A DNA stretch of 64,000 nucleotides from an uncultured Erysipelotrichaceae bacterium. GTDB lineage: Bacteria > Bacillota_I > Bacilli_A > Erysipelotrichales > Erysipelotrichaceae. Of this stretch, positions 16,223 to 25,800 are shown piece by piece (the stretch's first letter is position 1; each line of letters starts with the position of its first letter). The stretch spans positions 110,836-174,835 of the forward strand of contig CALBJM010000301.1 of NCBI GenBank assembly GCA_937893225.1, in the 5' to 3' direction. The translations under genes and the position numbers were made by a program. Below the pieces are notes generated by a model. It saw nothing but the letters and a program-made list of their open reading frames with translations. It did no database searches and was not told the origin of the DNA.

Positions 16223-18580
16223 TTATCTTCGCAATTTTTGGATGATTGGTTTCTTTTGAGTTTCTTCAAATTTAGCTACTAATTGACCAAGAGTTTGGTT
16301 TTGATGAAGTCCTGTAAAGATTTCACCATTTTTAAAGATTGGTTTAATTTCAAAAGGTTCATAGCCTTTTTCAACATCACGTCTTTCACTATATTTTTTG
16401 TATTCATAACTAAAGACAGGTTGCTTTTCGCCATTAATTTCTTTAATACCTGTTAATGTGACTGCAATCACGCTGTCTGTGAAATCAGAAGATTTTATTG
16501 TTTGAATATCTTTATTGTTTTCATTTTGAAGGATTTTAGCAAAGATGTAATATACAGTATCACCAATCTTTTTGCCTTTAAAATCATCAAGGATATCTTT
16601 TTCCGTTAATGAGACGTCTTTTGGAAAGATATAGCGAATATCTTTATCTTTATTTGCTTCGCTGTTAACAATATTATTAATAGCATAGCTTGTTGTACCT
16701 ATGTTATTATTTTTAATAAAATTTAAACATTCTACAACGCTGGATTTGTCTGTTGTTGGAAAATCAAAACCACCATCAATCAGAAATTCTTTTAGAATAG
16801 GATATCGATCATCGTTTTTGTTTGCATTCAACAAATCTTCCACGCTAACATCGTAGTACGTGTCATTCTTAAGTTTTGATTCACTTGATTGTTCACGCAC
16901 TGTAATTGAATATGTTGATTGAAGATTACTGTCTTTAGCAATAAATTTAACAACCGCCGATATGTTGTGTGGCTTTTTACCTGTAAAGTTAATAACTAAA
17001 GGAAGAAAATGATCTTTAAAAATATCGTTTGATGTCAAATTTGGATCATTTCTATTAACAGTTATTACTTCTTTCGGAAAAACTTTAGTACCAATGCATT
17101 GGTTGATTATTTCACGTAAACTATCTCGCTGTTCTGAAGGTACCAAGTAATCATCAATAGCAGATTCAGGGTTTCTTTTTGATGAAAGCTTCATATAATA
17201 TGCATCATCAAGTTTGGAAATTGTTGCTATATAGTCGTTATTCGGGAAGTCAAATGTCATTTCGTCAACAACGCCATCATTTAAATCTGATAGTCTTTTT
17301 TCAAAATCTTCTTTACTGAAGAATTTGTTTGAATCAACTTCATTCTTTTGCGAGAAGTTCATTTGCTCAAGTGAATTTAAGACATTCATGACGGTTGGTT
17401 CGTTTAGACGCATTTTAGTAGAAGGTATACCTTGTTTCATTAATGTAATGGTATCGCCGTTGTTAATCAATTCACCATCTTTTGTAATAGTTAATGCATA
17501 TGATGTTTGCTGTTGTTGTGTAGCAATTACAGTTAAACCGTTTCTTAATTCACATGCTTTACCTTCATCATCTTTAATAGCATCAAATGTATAGTAATGC
17601 GAAAGTTTGGAAATATTTTTAGCAATCTCTGCGATTGTACTGTATTCATTATTTGTTTTAGCAAAATGGACACTGATTTCTTTTGAATCACCGTTACTAG
17701 TTGTTTCTAAAACATATCCTGCATTTAGATTGACGAATGCTAAATCATTTATTGATACTTCTTTGTCAGTATTTTTAAGCTCAATAGCAATAGTTAATTC
17801 ACTGTCATTATCATTAATAAATGTAGTTTTATTGTTTTCGTCTTTTTGTAATGCACCAATATTTTTTCTAAATAAAGGCAGAACAAACGTTTCGACTTCA
17901 TTTTTATTATATGTTTTGACTATTTCGTTGTTATTATTACGTCCAATTGCATATATTTCGAATAACTTAAATTTGCATTGAAAATTATCTTTCAACAGTT
18001 TAAGGTCGCTGTTTTCAAGCTTTGAGTTTGAGTATGCTTGATTGTTAAAGATTAAAATCGTTGAACCTTTGTATTTATTACAAACATTGAATATGTCTTT
18101 AGAAGATTTGTCAACGCCTTCAGATGGTGCCAGGAAATTAGTAGTACCTGATATCAAATCTTCTGTTAAGATTTCTTGCATACTCTCATTGTATAAACGT
18201 TTTGCTTTATAAAGACGTAAGGCATCATTGTGCGGTGTATGAATACCATCATAATATGGATTCAAGTTTTCTAAACGAGCTTTTTCTGTTAACATAAAGT
18301 ATTGTGTATTGTTTACGAACTTTGCACAGTTTGTATCTTCTTGCTGTAAACCGACAAATTCACACGCTTCGTTTATGTTTTTGAAAATTTTAGTTTCAGA
18401 ATCGCTGTGGAAAATAAAACTTTCAGTTAATGTTTTGTCGACATGAGGAACTAGCATTGCAATTGCTTTTTGAGATTCGTCAAGAATCAAGCAAATTGGA
18501 TTTTCAGGATTTTCGTCGTCTGATAAAAGTTCTGGTTTCCATTCTTTTAATGTTGTAAATTTTAAAGAATATTTTGACAT
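16223..18580 (-). CDS. Large unknown protein, 785 aa
   Basis: No family recognised. The ATG at 18580 follows an AGGGA site about 12 bases upstream; a TTG nine bases earlier is less likely. The sequence is acidic and Lys/Asn-rich, with many short beta-like segments (for example ITKDGELINNGDTITL and FAKILQNENNKDIQ) and no signal peptide or membrane segment. Length and composition suggest a multi-domain virion or internal protein, but this is inference. It stands alone on the minus strand, between a terminator and a divergent promoter region, so it forms its own transcription unit. Confidence 0.6.
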   Translation of the reverse strand: MSKYSLKFTTLKEWKPELLSDDENPENPICLILDESQKAIAMLVPHVDKTLTESFIFHSDSETKIFKNINEACEFVGLQQEDTNCAKFVNNTQYFMLTEKARLENLNPYYDGIHTPHNDALRLYKAKRLYNESMQEILTEDLISGTTNFLAPSEGVDKSSKDIFNVCNKYKGSTILIFNNQAYSNSKLENSDLKLLKDNFQCKFKLFEIYAIGRNNNNEIVKTYNKNEVETFVLPLFRKNIGALQKDENNKTTFINDNDSELTIAIELKNTDKEVSINDLAFVNLNAGYVLETTSNGDSKEISVHFAKTNNEYSTIAEIAKNISKLSHYYTFDAIKDDEGKACELRNGLTVIATQQQQTSYALTITKDGELINNGDTITLMKQGIPSTKMRLNEPTVMNVLNSLEQMNFSQKNEVDSNKFFSKEDFEKRLSDLNDGVVDEMTFDFPNNDYIATISKLDDAYYMKLSSKRNPESAIDDYLVPSEQRDSLREIINQCIGTKVFPKEVITVNRNDPNLTSNDIFKDHFLPLVINFTGKKPHNISAVVKFIAKDSNLQSTYSITVREQSSESKLKNDTYYDVSVEDLLNANKNDDRYPILKEFLIDGGFDFPTTDKSSVVECLNFIKNNNIGTTSYAINNIVNSEANKDKDIRYIFPKDVSLTEKDILDDFKGKKIGDTVYYIFAKILQNENNKDIQTIKSSDFTDSVIAVTLTGIKEINGEKQPVFSYEYKKYSERRDVEKGYEPFEIKPIFKNGEIFTGLHQNQTLGQLVAKFEETQKKPIIQKLRR

Positions 18581-18595
18581 TATATACAATCCCTG

Positions 18596-18624
18596 TTGAC
18601 AAAAACTTAATTTTAGAACAATAT
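18596..18624 (+). promoter_or_regulatory. Sigma70-like promoter for the 18669-20950 gene run
   Basis: TTGACA at 18596-18601, 17 bp, then CAATAT at 18619-18624, about 45 bp before the ATG at 18669. Confidence 0.5.
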
Positions 18625-18668
18625 TGTTTTGTTCTAAACATAAACCTAAATTGTCTATAGGGCTTTTG

Positions 18669-18992
18669 ATGAGTATATTTAAAGACCTTCTAAATAAGCA
18701 AAATGAGCTTCAAAAAGATGAAGCAAAAGAGTCTGTCAACAAAGTAACTATTCCTGAAGGAATTACATTTACAGATGCAAACAAATCAAAAATTGTTTTG
18801 TCTGTTGTTGGTGATAGTTTAAAAATAACAAAAGTTATAAGAAAAAATAGTTGTTATGTTACAGAAGACATTTTACTAAAAAAAGAGTATATTCCTTTTT
18901 TAGGCAAAATTCTTTTGAATTTTTATAACGATGGCAATTTAAATAAAATTAAAGAAAAACTAGAAGTGGATGATGAAAATGCCTTTGAATGA
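18669..18992 (+). CDS. Small unknown protein, 107 aa
   Basis: The ATG at 18669 was chosen over a longer in-frame start at 18624 because the longer version would overlap the promoter. Highly charged helical N-terminus (FKDLLNKQNELQKDEAKE) followed by a compact beta-like region (NKSKIVLSVVGDSLKITKV). No recognisable family. It is the first gene of a plus-strand unit that appears to encode virion components. The end overlaps the following gene. Confidence 0.55.
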   Translation: MSIFKDLLNKQNELQKDEAKESVNKVTIPEGITFTDANKSKIVLSVVGDSLKITKVIRKNSCYVTEDILLKKEYIPFLGKILLNFYNDGNLNKIKEKLEVDDENAFE

Positions 18993-19362
18993 AAAAGAAG
19001 AAGCATTGCTTTCAAAATGTGATGAAGCTTTAGAGTTGCTTTATGATTACTTTCAATATTCAAGCAATTCAAGACCTGACGAATATACAAATGAATTAAT
19101 GAATAAAATGACAAATGCAGTCAAAGCGTCAATTCGTTTTAACAATGCGTTAACAAAAGCTTTGGAAGACAAAGTTGTTGTGTTGTCACCACAGGCTTTA
19201 AACATGTTAAACTCTTTCTATTCATATTATGATCAGGTCCCTAAAAAAGAGTCTGATGTTGAAGATATTGGTGGATCTGCATTAATGGAAGTTTATACAG
19301 GAATTATTCAGAACATTACGCCAATTGCATTGTTGATTTCAACTGAATTATCAACAAAGTGA
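18970..19362 (+). CDS. Unknown helical protein, 130 aa
   Basis: Almost entirely alpha-helical by eye, with heptad-like spacing (LNEKEEALLSKCDEALELLYDYF). There are three candidate starts within nine bases (18970, 18973 and 18979); none has a clear Shine-Dalgarno, and coupling to the overlapping upstream gene is likely. No family recognised. An A/T-rich hairpin follows it. Confidence 0.55.
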   Translation: MMKMPLNEKEEALLSKCDEALELLYDYFQYSSNSRPDEYTNELMNKMTNAVKASIRFNNALTKALEDKVVVLSPQALNMLNSFYSYYDQVPKKESDVEDIGGSALMEVYTGIIQNITPIALLISTELSTK

Positions 19363-19368
19363 TTTAAT

Positions 19369-19396
19369 CCAAATTTTATATATTTTTGAAATTTGG
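19369..19396 (+). terminator. Weak terminator-like hairpin
   Basis: Eight-bp arms CCAAATTT (19369-19376) and AAATTTGG (19389-19396), followed by TTGTTCTATTT. The stem is A/T-rich and it may only attenuate transcription. Confidence 0.35.
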
Positions 19397-19438
19397 TTGT
19401 TCTATTTGTTGAACTGCTAAAATATTGCGGAGATTAAA

Positions 19439-20218
19439 ATGGTCGATTATCTTGATAATCTTTTTGAATCAGTTGTTAAAAAAGCTGAAAAAAAGAAAAA
19501 GATTGCAGAAAGCAAACAGGCTGCTATCGCACTAAAAGAAGCGAAGATGTCTGAAATTCCTCATGAAATTGACAACGTCATTCATTCTTTAGCGCAAATT
19601 AGAATCGATATGGAACACTTACAGACAACTTGGTCTGCTGCAGGTTTCAATGATTTAACACCGCTAGCAGAAATTATTAAAGGCGTTGTTGATTTGACGA
19701 ACTTTGTTTATATGCAAGGTGCGTTGTTAGCTGATCAACAGATTGGTAAACAACCTGTTGAAGGTTTACCTGTGCCAGTTGAGGCGCCTGTAGTTGCGCA
19801 AGAATCTGAAGGTTCTTTGAAAGAAGATGACTCTGATAGTGAGTTAGATGTTTCTGAAATGGAAGCAAATTTATCAGATGCTCAAGATGCTTTTGATCAG
19901 GCTGATGAAACAGCTCAATCATATGAAGACGTTGATCTTTCTTTAGAATCTGCACCTGAAGCTGAAAAAGAATGTTCAGATATTGATGGAAAAGAAATTA
20001 CGTTAGCAGAGTGCGAAGCTTTGTGTGCAAACCCTGTTAATGCAAATTTAAGAAAAGCTTTTAAGAAGTGTTGTTCCGATTTTCGTCATAATAGACCTGA
20101 AGGATCAAATGGTGAAATTGTTAAGATTATTTTAACACCTCGAAACAATTTACGTTTGATGTTTGATGGTTGTGATCGTCCAGCATTTGCTTATTGCGAT
20201 GGTGAATCTTTAATTTAA
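19439..20218 (+). CDS. Probable virion or head-associated protein with N-terminal LFES motif
   Basis: 259 residues, no named family. The N-terminus has a basic coiled-coil segment right after an L-x-E-S motif (LFES, residues 8-11), which resembles the site cut by T4-type prohead proteases. The middle (about 110-180) is very acidic and low-complexity (DDSDSELDVSEMEANLSD). The C-terminal ~70 residues look folded (NLRKAFKKCCSDFRHNR, NLRLMFDGCDRPAFAYCDG). Start is supported by GCGGAGAT. It is followed by a gene with the same kind of N-terminal motif. Confidence 0.5.
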   Translation: MVDYLDNLFESVVKKAEKKKKIAESKQAAIALKEAKMSEIPHEIDNVIHSLAQIRIDMEHLQTTWSAAGFNDLTPLAEIIKGVVDLTNFVYMQGALLADQQIGKQPVEGLPVPVEAPVVAQESEGSLKEDDSDSELDVSEMEANLSDAQDAFDQADETAQSYEDVDLSLESAPEAEKECSDIDGKEITLAECEALCANPVNANLRKAFKKCCSDFRHNRPEGSNGEIVKIILTPRNNLRLMFDGCDRPAFAYCDGESLI

Positions 20219-20230
20219 TTGGAGAGTATT

Positions 20231-20950
20231 ATGATCCTTTATGAATCTAGAAAAGCGACAGCTGCTTGCCGTAAATCTTTTATTGAAAGTGTTTATGGTG
20301 AATCTGAAAGCTTGTATGAGTCAGTGTTCAAAGATGCTGCTGATTTAGAAGCATTTATGAATACTTTAGTTAAACCCGCCTTGCCTGAAGGTTGGGAAAT
20401 GAGTGGTGATATTGTTGTTGATGACAATGGTGTTACCCGTGACGACGTCATTCTATACAAAGAATTAGAAGACGGCGCATTTTGTGTTTTGTCTGCTTCT
20501 TTGGTTGATGGTAAACCTTGGGTTGCACCTGAATATAGCATTGAGTTGACAAATACAAAGAATCCTGAAGAAGAAAATGAAGAGGAAGATTCTTCATACG
20601 TCTTTTCTTCAGATGATTTGCAGGAATTCAACAGCATTTATAACTCTATGATTAATGAATATGTTGGTCGTAGTTATGATTTTGGTACAGAACATGACCC
20701 TTTAAAGGCTTTAACATCTTTTGTTGGTGTTGACGCTGAAGACAAAGATTCGTTACGGTTTGCGTTAGCAAATAAAGTTCGTGATGAACAGCCAAATGAT
20801 CGTGTTGCGGAACCTGCAGTTCCTGCTGAAAACGAAGATTCTGCGTCAGCAGAAGGTGAACAGCAAGAAGAACAACCTGTCGAAGATGAAGGTTTGATTT
20901 CCGATTCTGTCAAACAGGAAGCAAAAAACGAAATTGATAGTTGGTCTTAA
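20231..20950 (+). CDS. Probable virion-associated protein with repeated (L/I)xES motifs
   Basis: 239 residues. The ATG at 20231 is preceded by GGAGAG; a TTG start at 20219 would lie upstream of that site. The first 30 residues carry three L/I-x-E-S motifs: ILYES, FIES and SLYES, which fit repeated prohead-protease sites. A folded middle (about 35-150) is followed by a long acidic tail rich in Glu, Ala and Gln. Family unknown. A strong terminator follows. Role in capsid core or internal head is inferred from the motif and neighbours. Confidence 0.5.
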   Translation: MILYESRKATAACRKSFIESVYGESESLYESVFKDAADLEAFMNTLVKPALPEGWEMSGDIVVDDNGVTRDDVILYKELEDGAFCVLSASLVDGKPWVAPEYSIELTNTKNPEEENEEEDSSYVFSSDDLQEFNSIYNSMINEYVGRSYDFGTEHDPLKALTSFVGVDAEDKDSLRFALANKVRDEQPNDRVAEPAVPAENEDSASAEGEQQEEQPVEDEGLISDSVKQEAKNEIDSWS

Positions 20951-20973
20951 TTTTTAGTTAGATCAATAAAAAT

Positions 20974-21005
20974 AACGCCGTGTGTTTTTTAAAACACACG
21001 GCGTT
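20974..21005 (+). terminator. Strong intrinsic terminator
   Basis: A perfect 15-bp stem (20974-20988 and 20991-21005, AACGCCGTGTG / CACACGGCGTT) closes a TT loop and is followed by GTTCTTTTTTG. It ends the unit that starts near 18596. Confidence 0.92.
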
Positions 21006-21061
21006 GTTCTTTTTTGTAGTGTGTTTTTAATCTATTCGAGCTGTCGTGGAAGACTTTTTAA

Positions 21062-22768
21062 ATGATTAAATTGAATAAACTTGTAACCGAATCAATTTCC
21101 GGCGTAAATGTTTTAGTTTCATATGATGAACCATCACAAACTTTTAAAGTTTGCAGTAAAGATAAAAATGAAGTACTCATTGAAGGTGATGAAATTCATG
21201 TGTGTACATTTCTTGAAGTGAATGGTGCGAGAATTTTTGCACCACGTTTTATGGCGAACTATCCTGAAGAAAAAGTAAATAAAAACAATGCTGATATGTC
21301 CCATATGTCACCTTTTAGTTTGCTAGAATTTTTGCGTTTACGTAAAGGTGTCGACGGTGCATTAGAATTGACGATTTATCCACGTGACATGCAAGAAGGC
21401 ATTAAATTTCTTTCAGGCATTAAAATTCCTTTAGGTGAATGTCTTTTAGAAGATATGAAAAAGTCATCATTAATCAACTTAATGTTGGTGATGAAAGAAT
21501 CAGCACACTTGTTGAAAAAGGTTGTTGTTCGTACATTTAAAGAGTCCGATGATAGACAGGTTGCTTTTGCAACAGAAGATGGTAAATATTTTCCTATGGT
21601 TATTTCACCAAAAGATGATGACTCTTTTGCCAGTTCTGTTGTTTTAGTTTTTGGCAATGGTGGTGTTGAACTTGATCTTGATGCGTTAAAAACAGCTTTA
21701 CAGACACCACAAACAATGTCTGTTATTTCACGCGACCCCAATGAGGTTCAAGAACTTGACACAATTCAAGAATGTTTTTCAGTTGATGATTTGATTGATT
21801 CACATATTGTTGTTTTTGAATCAACAGATTTAAATGATTTATCAAACACAATGTTTCATGTTCACCCTGAAGCAACAGCTAGAAATTGGAAAGTTTCTGA
21901 AATTAAGGAAGATGCAAATAAAGGATTGTTTTATTTTGAAATCCAGGGGGACAAAACTGATGAAATCTTAAAAGATGATTTAGTTATGGGTCGTTTGTTG
22001 TCTGAAAATGTTTATATTACACACCGTACACCTTTACATGAGTCTACACCAATGGATAAAGCTGTTTTTGCTTTAATGAATGGTATGGATATTAGTAAAG
22101 TCGTTAAAAATATGGTTGCTGAACAAGTTCAGTTAAATAAAACTGAAAAAATGTTTAAAGAATGTGATTGTGCTGGTATTGGTGGTTTAGATGTAGTTGC
22201 GGCCGTTACACCTGCTGCTCCAGTTAGTGATGGTTGTTTAGATGCAAGCCGTTGTGTTTTTACAGCTGGAATGACATCTAAAGATATTCATGGTATTGCT
22301 GGAAAAGTTTTAGCGCCAATGAAAAAACAACAAAAGAAAAAAGAAAAAGATGTTATCAAAGTAAACGATGATCTTCGTGCTACTGTATTAAGAGAAATGG
22401 GTATTGAAGAACAATTTAATAAAATTATGAGTATGGGAAAAGGTTTAAAAGAAGATGGTGAGGATGCCAATATTGAACTTGATAGCAACTCTTCTAGCAC
22501 CTCTGATTTTAATCTTGATTCCGCTTTGTCTAGCGATATTGGTGATTCTTTGGGTGATTCACTTGTTTCTGATAATACTTCTTCTGATTCCGATGATGAT
22601 AATTCAGAAGAAAAGATTGATTTTAATGTAGGTGTGGTTGGAAAGTCTGTTGAAGATGAACCTTCAAAAGTTGAAGTAAATTATATTGATGGAACAACTT
22701 CTGAAGAACCTTTTACAAATTTAGTTGTTGCATCAAGTATCAAACATGATGAAAATGATTTAATGTAA
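21062..22768 (+). CDS. Probable virion structural protein, 568 aa
   Basis: No named family. The N-terminus reads KLNKLVTESISGV, with a VTE-S motif at residues 8-11 that may be a head-protease site. Residues 15-380 look like a globular, beta-rich protein; residues 420-450 are a basic, coiled-coil-like patch (KKQQKKKEKDVIKVNDD). The last ~110 residues are acidic and Ser/Asp-rich. It is transcribed after the strong terminator at 21005, with a weak site (GGAAGACT) before the ATG. Position among candidate head genes supports, but does not prove, a capsid-associated role. Confidence 0.5.
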   Translation: MIKLNKLVTESISGVNVLVSYDEPSQTFKVCSKDKNEVLIEGDEIHVCTFLEVNGARIFAPRFMANYPEEKVNKNNADMSHMSPFSLLEFLRLRKGVDGALELTIYPRDMQEGIKFLSGIKIPLGECLLEDMKKSSLINLMLVMKESAHLLKKVVVRTFKESDDRQVAFATEDGKYFPMVISPKDDDSFASSVVLVFGNGGVELDLDALKTALQTPQTMSVISRDPNEVQELDTIQECFSVDDLIDSHIVVFESTDLNDLSNTMFHVHPEATARNWKVSEIKEDANKGLFYFEIQGDKTDEILKDDLVMGRLLSENVYITHRTPLHESTPMDKAVFALMNGMDISKVVKNMVAEQVQLNKTEKMFKECDCAGIGGLDVVAAVTPAAPVSDGCLDASRCVFTAGMTSKDIHGIAGKVLAPMKKQQKKKEKDVIKVNDDLRATVLREMGIEEQFNKIMSMGKGLKEDGEDANIELDSNSSSTSDFNLDSALSSDIGDSLGDSLVSDNTSSDSDDDNSEEKIDFNVGVVGKSVEDEPSKVEVNYIDGTTSEEPFTNLVVASSIKHDENDLM

Positions 22769-22816
22769 AATCATAAATAAATTTGTAATCGTTTAATAAA
22801 AGAAAGTATTATTACT

Positions 22817-25800
22817 ATGTCTAGTGAAACAAAAAAACTCTTTGAAACTGAAGAAGCATTAGATACAACGCAAAAAGAGTATGTAATAGATATTTTTAAA
22901 AAAATGTTTAATACATATAAAGAAAAGTTTAGACAATTAGGATTATCAGACCGTCAATTGGCAGACAAATTTGATAATAATATTTTGCCTGGTTTTTTTG
23001 ATTTCGCTATTACTGTTGATCATAAATTTGGCTCAATTATTCAACCTGAAATTTCTAATTATTTGTCAATCAAACACGGTTGTTGGTTGAATACAATTGA
23101 TTTTGCTACGAAATATATGCCTGAAAAGTTAAAACTTGTAACAGGTTATATCGTTCATAAAAATGATTTAGAAAAAGTTAAAAAAGATTTAGATAACGAT
23201 TTTACACCTGTTTATATTGATTTAATCCCACATGGATTCTTTGTAGATAAAGATGGTGATGTCTTTGACCCTACTCTAGGTGTAAATGAAGACTATCATT
23301 ATTTTTATAAAATGGTCCCTGAAGAAATTTGGAAAAGTTTCAAATATTTCTATAACAATCCAAAAGATTGGTGGGTTGCCGACTTTGCTGATTGGACTAA
23401 AGAGCAAATTCGAGCAGCAAAAGAGAGTCATGAGTTTTATAAACTTTGTGGCATTGATTTTTCTGAAGCAAATGCTGTGTCACAATTAGGTAATGATACT
23501 ACAGTTGACGATTCAATTGTTAAGGTTGAAGTTCGAAATGAACGTGGTGAACTTGTTGACATTGAAAATAGTGAGCAGGTTCTACAACCTTCTGATAGAA
23601 ATGCTATAGGAACAGTTGAAGTTCGGAATGAAAAAGGTCAGATGAAAGTTACAGAGTCTGTTGCTTTGTCTGAAGATTATTTTGATGGGACAATTAAATT
23701 AGATCAGATTCCAGAAGATTCAACAATTGATGATATTATGGATTCTGATAGTGAAACAAATATTCCTGATGACAGTGTTTTGGAACAACAGATTGATGAT
23801 TATGTTGAAGCGGAATCTAAAGTTACGTTGATTCGAACAAAATCAGGGCATTTGTATAAAAAGAGTGAAGATGCAGATGCCAGCTTAAAAGGCAGTGATG
23901 CAATTGCTGCGAAAGGTTTGACACCGGCTGGGAAATTGTCTGATGATGGTGTTGTCATTCCGTCTTTAAAATCTGATTTTATTAACACTCAAATTAACAA
24001 TTACGGAAATTTACTAAAAGATTCATTTGTTAAAGCTGTTGATGAAGCAAAAGAGTTGCGCAACACAACAACAACATTTGGTGTTAAAGGTTTAGGTACT
24101 TTAGATTCAGCAGCTAAAACATATTATCCATTTGGTCGTGGTGAAAAGACGTCACGGTCAAAAAGTGCTGCTGGCTTCGAAGATTTGATACCTTTTTATT
24201 TGTCATACTTTTTTGGATATCTTGATGAAGATGGCAAAGTCACTCAATTATCCGACGAAAAGATTAAAGATGCAATTGACAATAATAAAAAGTATAAGGT
24301 TGTTCGTACTCTAACTTTAACACAACCTAAAACTGTCTATCAGTACAGATGTCAAATTCCAAATGCATCTATTTTTAACAAACCTATTAAAATAGATAGC
24401 AACGGAAAAGGAAACTCTACAGAAAATTTGTATAAGATTCCTGTGGCAACAAACGAACCTGCTAAAAAGTTTTCTGTAATGTATGTTGCTTGCAGTGCCG
24501 ATGTTGCAGATTTTATTAAAAACAGCTCAAGTGGAATTTTAGAATCAGGCATTGTTAACGATTTGTCATATTTCTACATCTTTAAGCAAACAGCAAATGT
24601 AAAAGATTATGTAAAAAAATGTTCAGATTATTTTAATAGCTTAAGCAATAAAGATGAACAAACTTTACTTGTTGCTGAAATTACAAAATCAGGTAGTTCA
24701 TATAAATTCAAAGATTTAGCTGAAGAAAAATCTTTGGACGGTTGCGTTGTACATATTGCGCAAGTAAAAATTTCTGAAGACTTTGAAGTTAAATCTTTAG
24801 ATTTAACAGGTTTTTATATCGCTACAATTGGTGGTGAATTGCCGAGTGGTTTCTTTGGGGATTTCTTGTTTAAAGCTGATGACAAAACAAGTGAAAAGGT
24901 ACATTTGAATGATAAACCTTTAGCATTGTCTGATAAATTATATCTGTATACTGTTGAAGGAAGTAGTAATTCAGATTCTGAAGAAAATGTATATAAGTGG
25001 ATTGTTGCAGCACCAAATTTATATATTGAAAATGGGAAACTGTCTGAAATTAAAATTGATGAAGATTACAATCTATTCCAAGTCTTTGCAATCACAATGA
25101 AGACAGAGTATCCTGGCAAGCCAGATAAGTCAGAGTATATGAAGAGCAAGTCTGCATGGAAGATTTATCAGTGGTTAGAGAAAGAATACGAAAGAAATAT
25201 TAGACGTTCAGAGTATGATAATCAGATTCATATGAGAAGAGGTTTTCTTGACATTGAACGTGCTATACCTGCTTTTTCATTTGTTAAGAGTGAAATTGAA
25301 GATTTTGATGAAAATAAATTATCAATCGAAAGTCACAAAGATTGGATTAAGCAAGTATTGTGCAGCAGTGGTTCAAGTTGGGTAGATGTCAAGAAAGATA
25401 ATGCTGAAGGTTTCGCACTAAATGAATTGTTTGTTCATTATGCAGTTGCGTTAAACATAAAGCTGCGCTACTTTTTAGATAATATGCAGTATATTAACAA
25501 TGCTGGTGAAAAGATATTAACAACTCAAGACTATCAAGGTATTGTTATTGATAATGAAATTGAAATTGGTAGCACTGTAAACTTCAAAAACCTTGATAAC
25601 TACATTGCGCAAGTCGTTATTACAAACATTCCTAAAAACAATGAGCTTGTTGGTGCGCAAGTTGAAGCTTTAACATTCGAACGAAATGAAAACCTTGAAA
25701 ATTTACGTAGTGAAGTAATTGGTAATGTTCAAAAACGTGTTGAAGAGGTCGGTGCAAATAGGTCAAAGACGTGGGCTTCAAAGATATATGTTGAAACTAC

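Noticed and set aside
17325..17981. Two plus-strand open frames opposite the 785-residue gene
   Set aside because: Hydrophobic Ser/Phe/Leu-rich shadow reading frames with no start site, antisense to a long, well-started gene.
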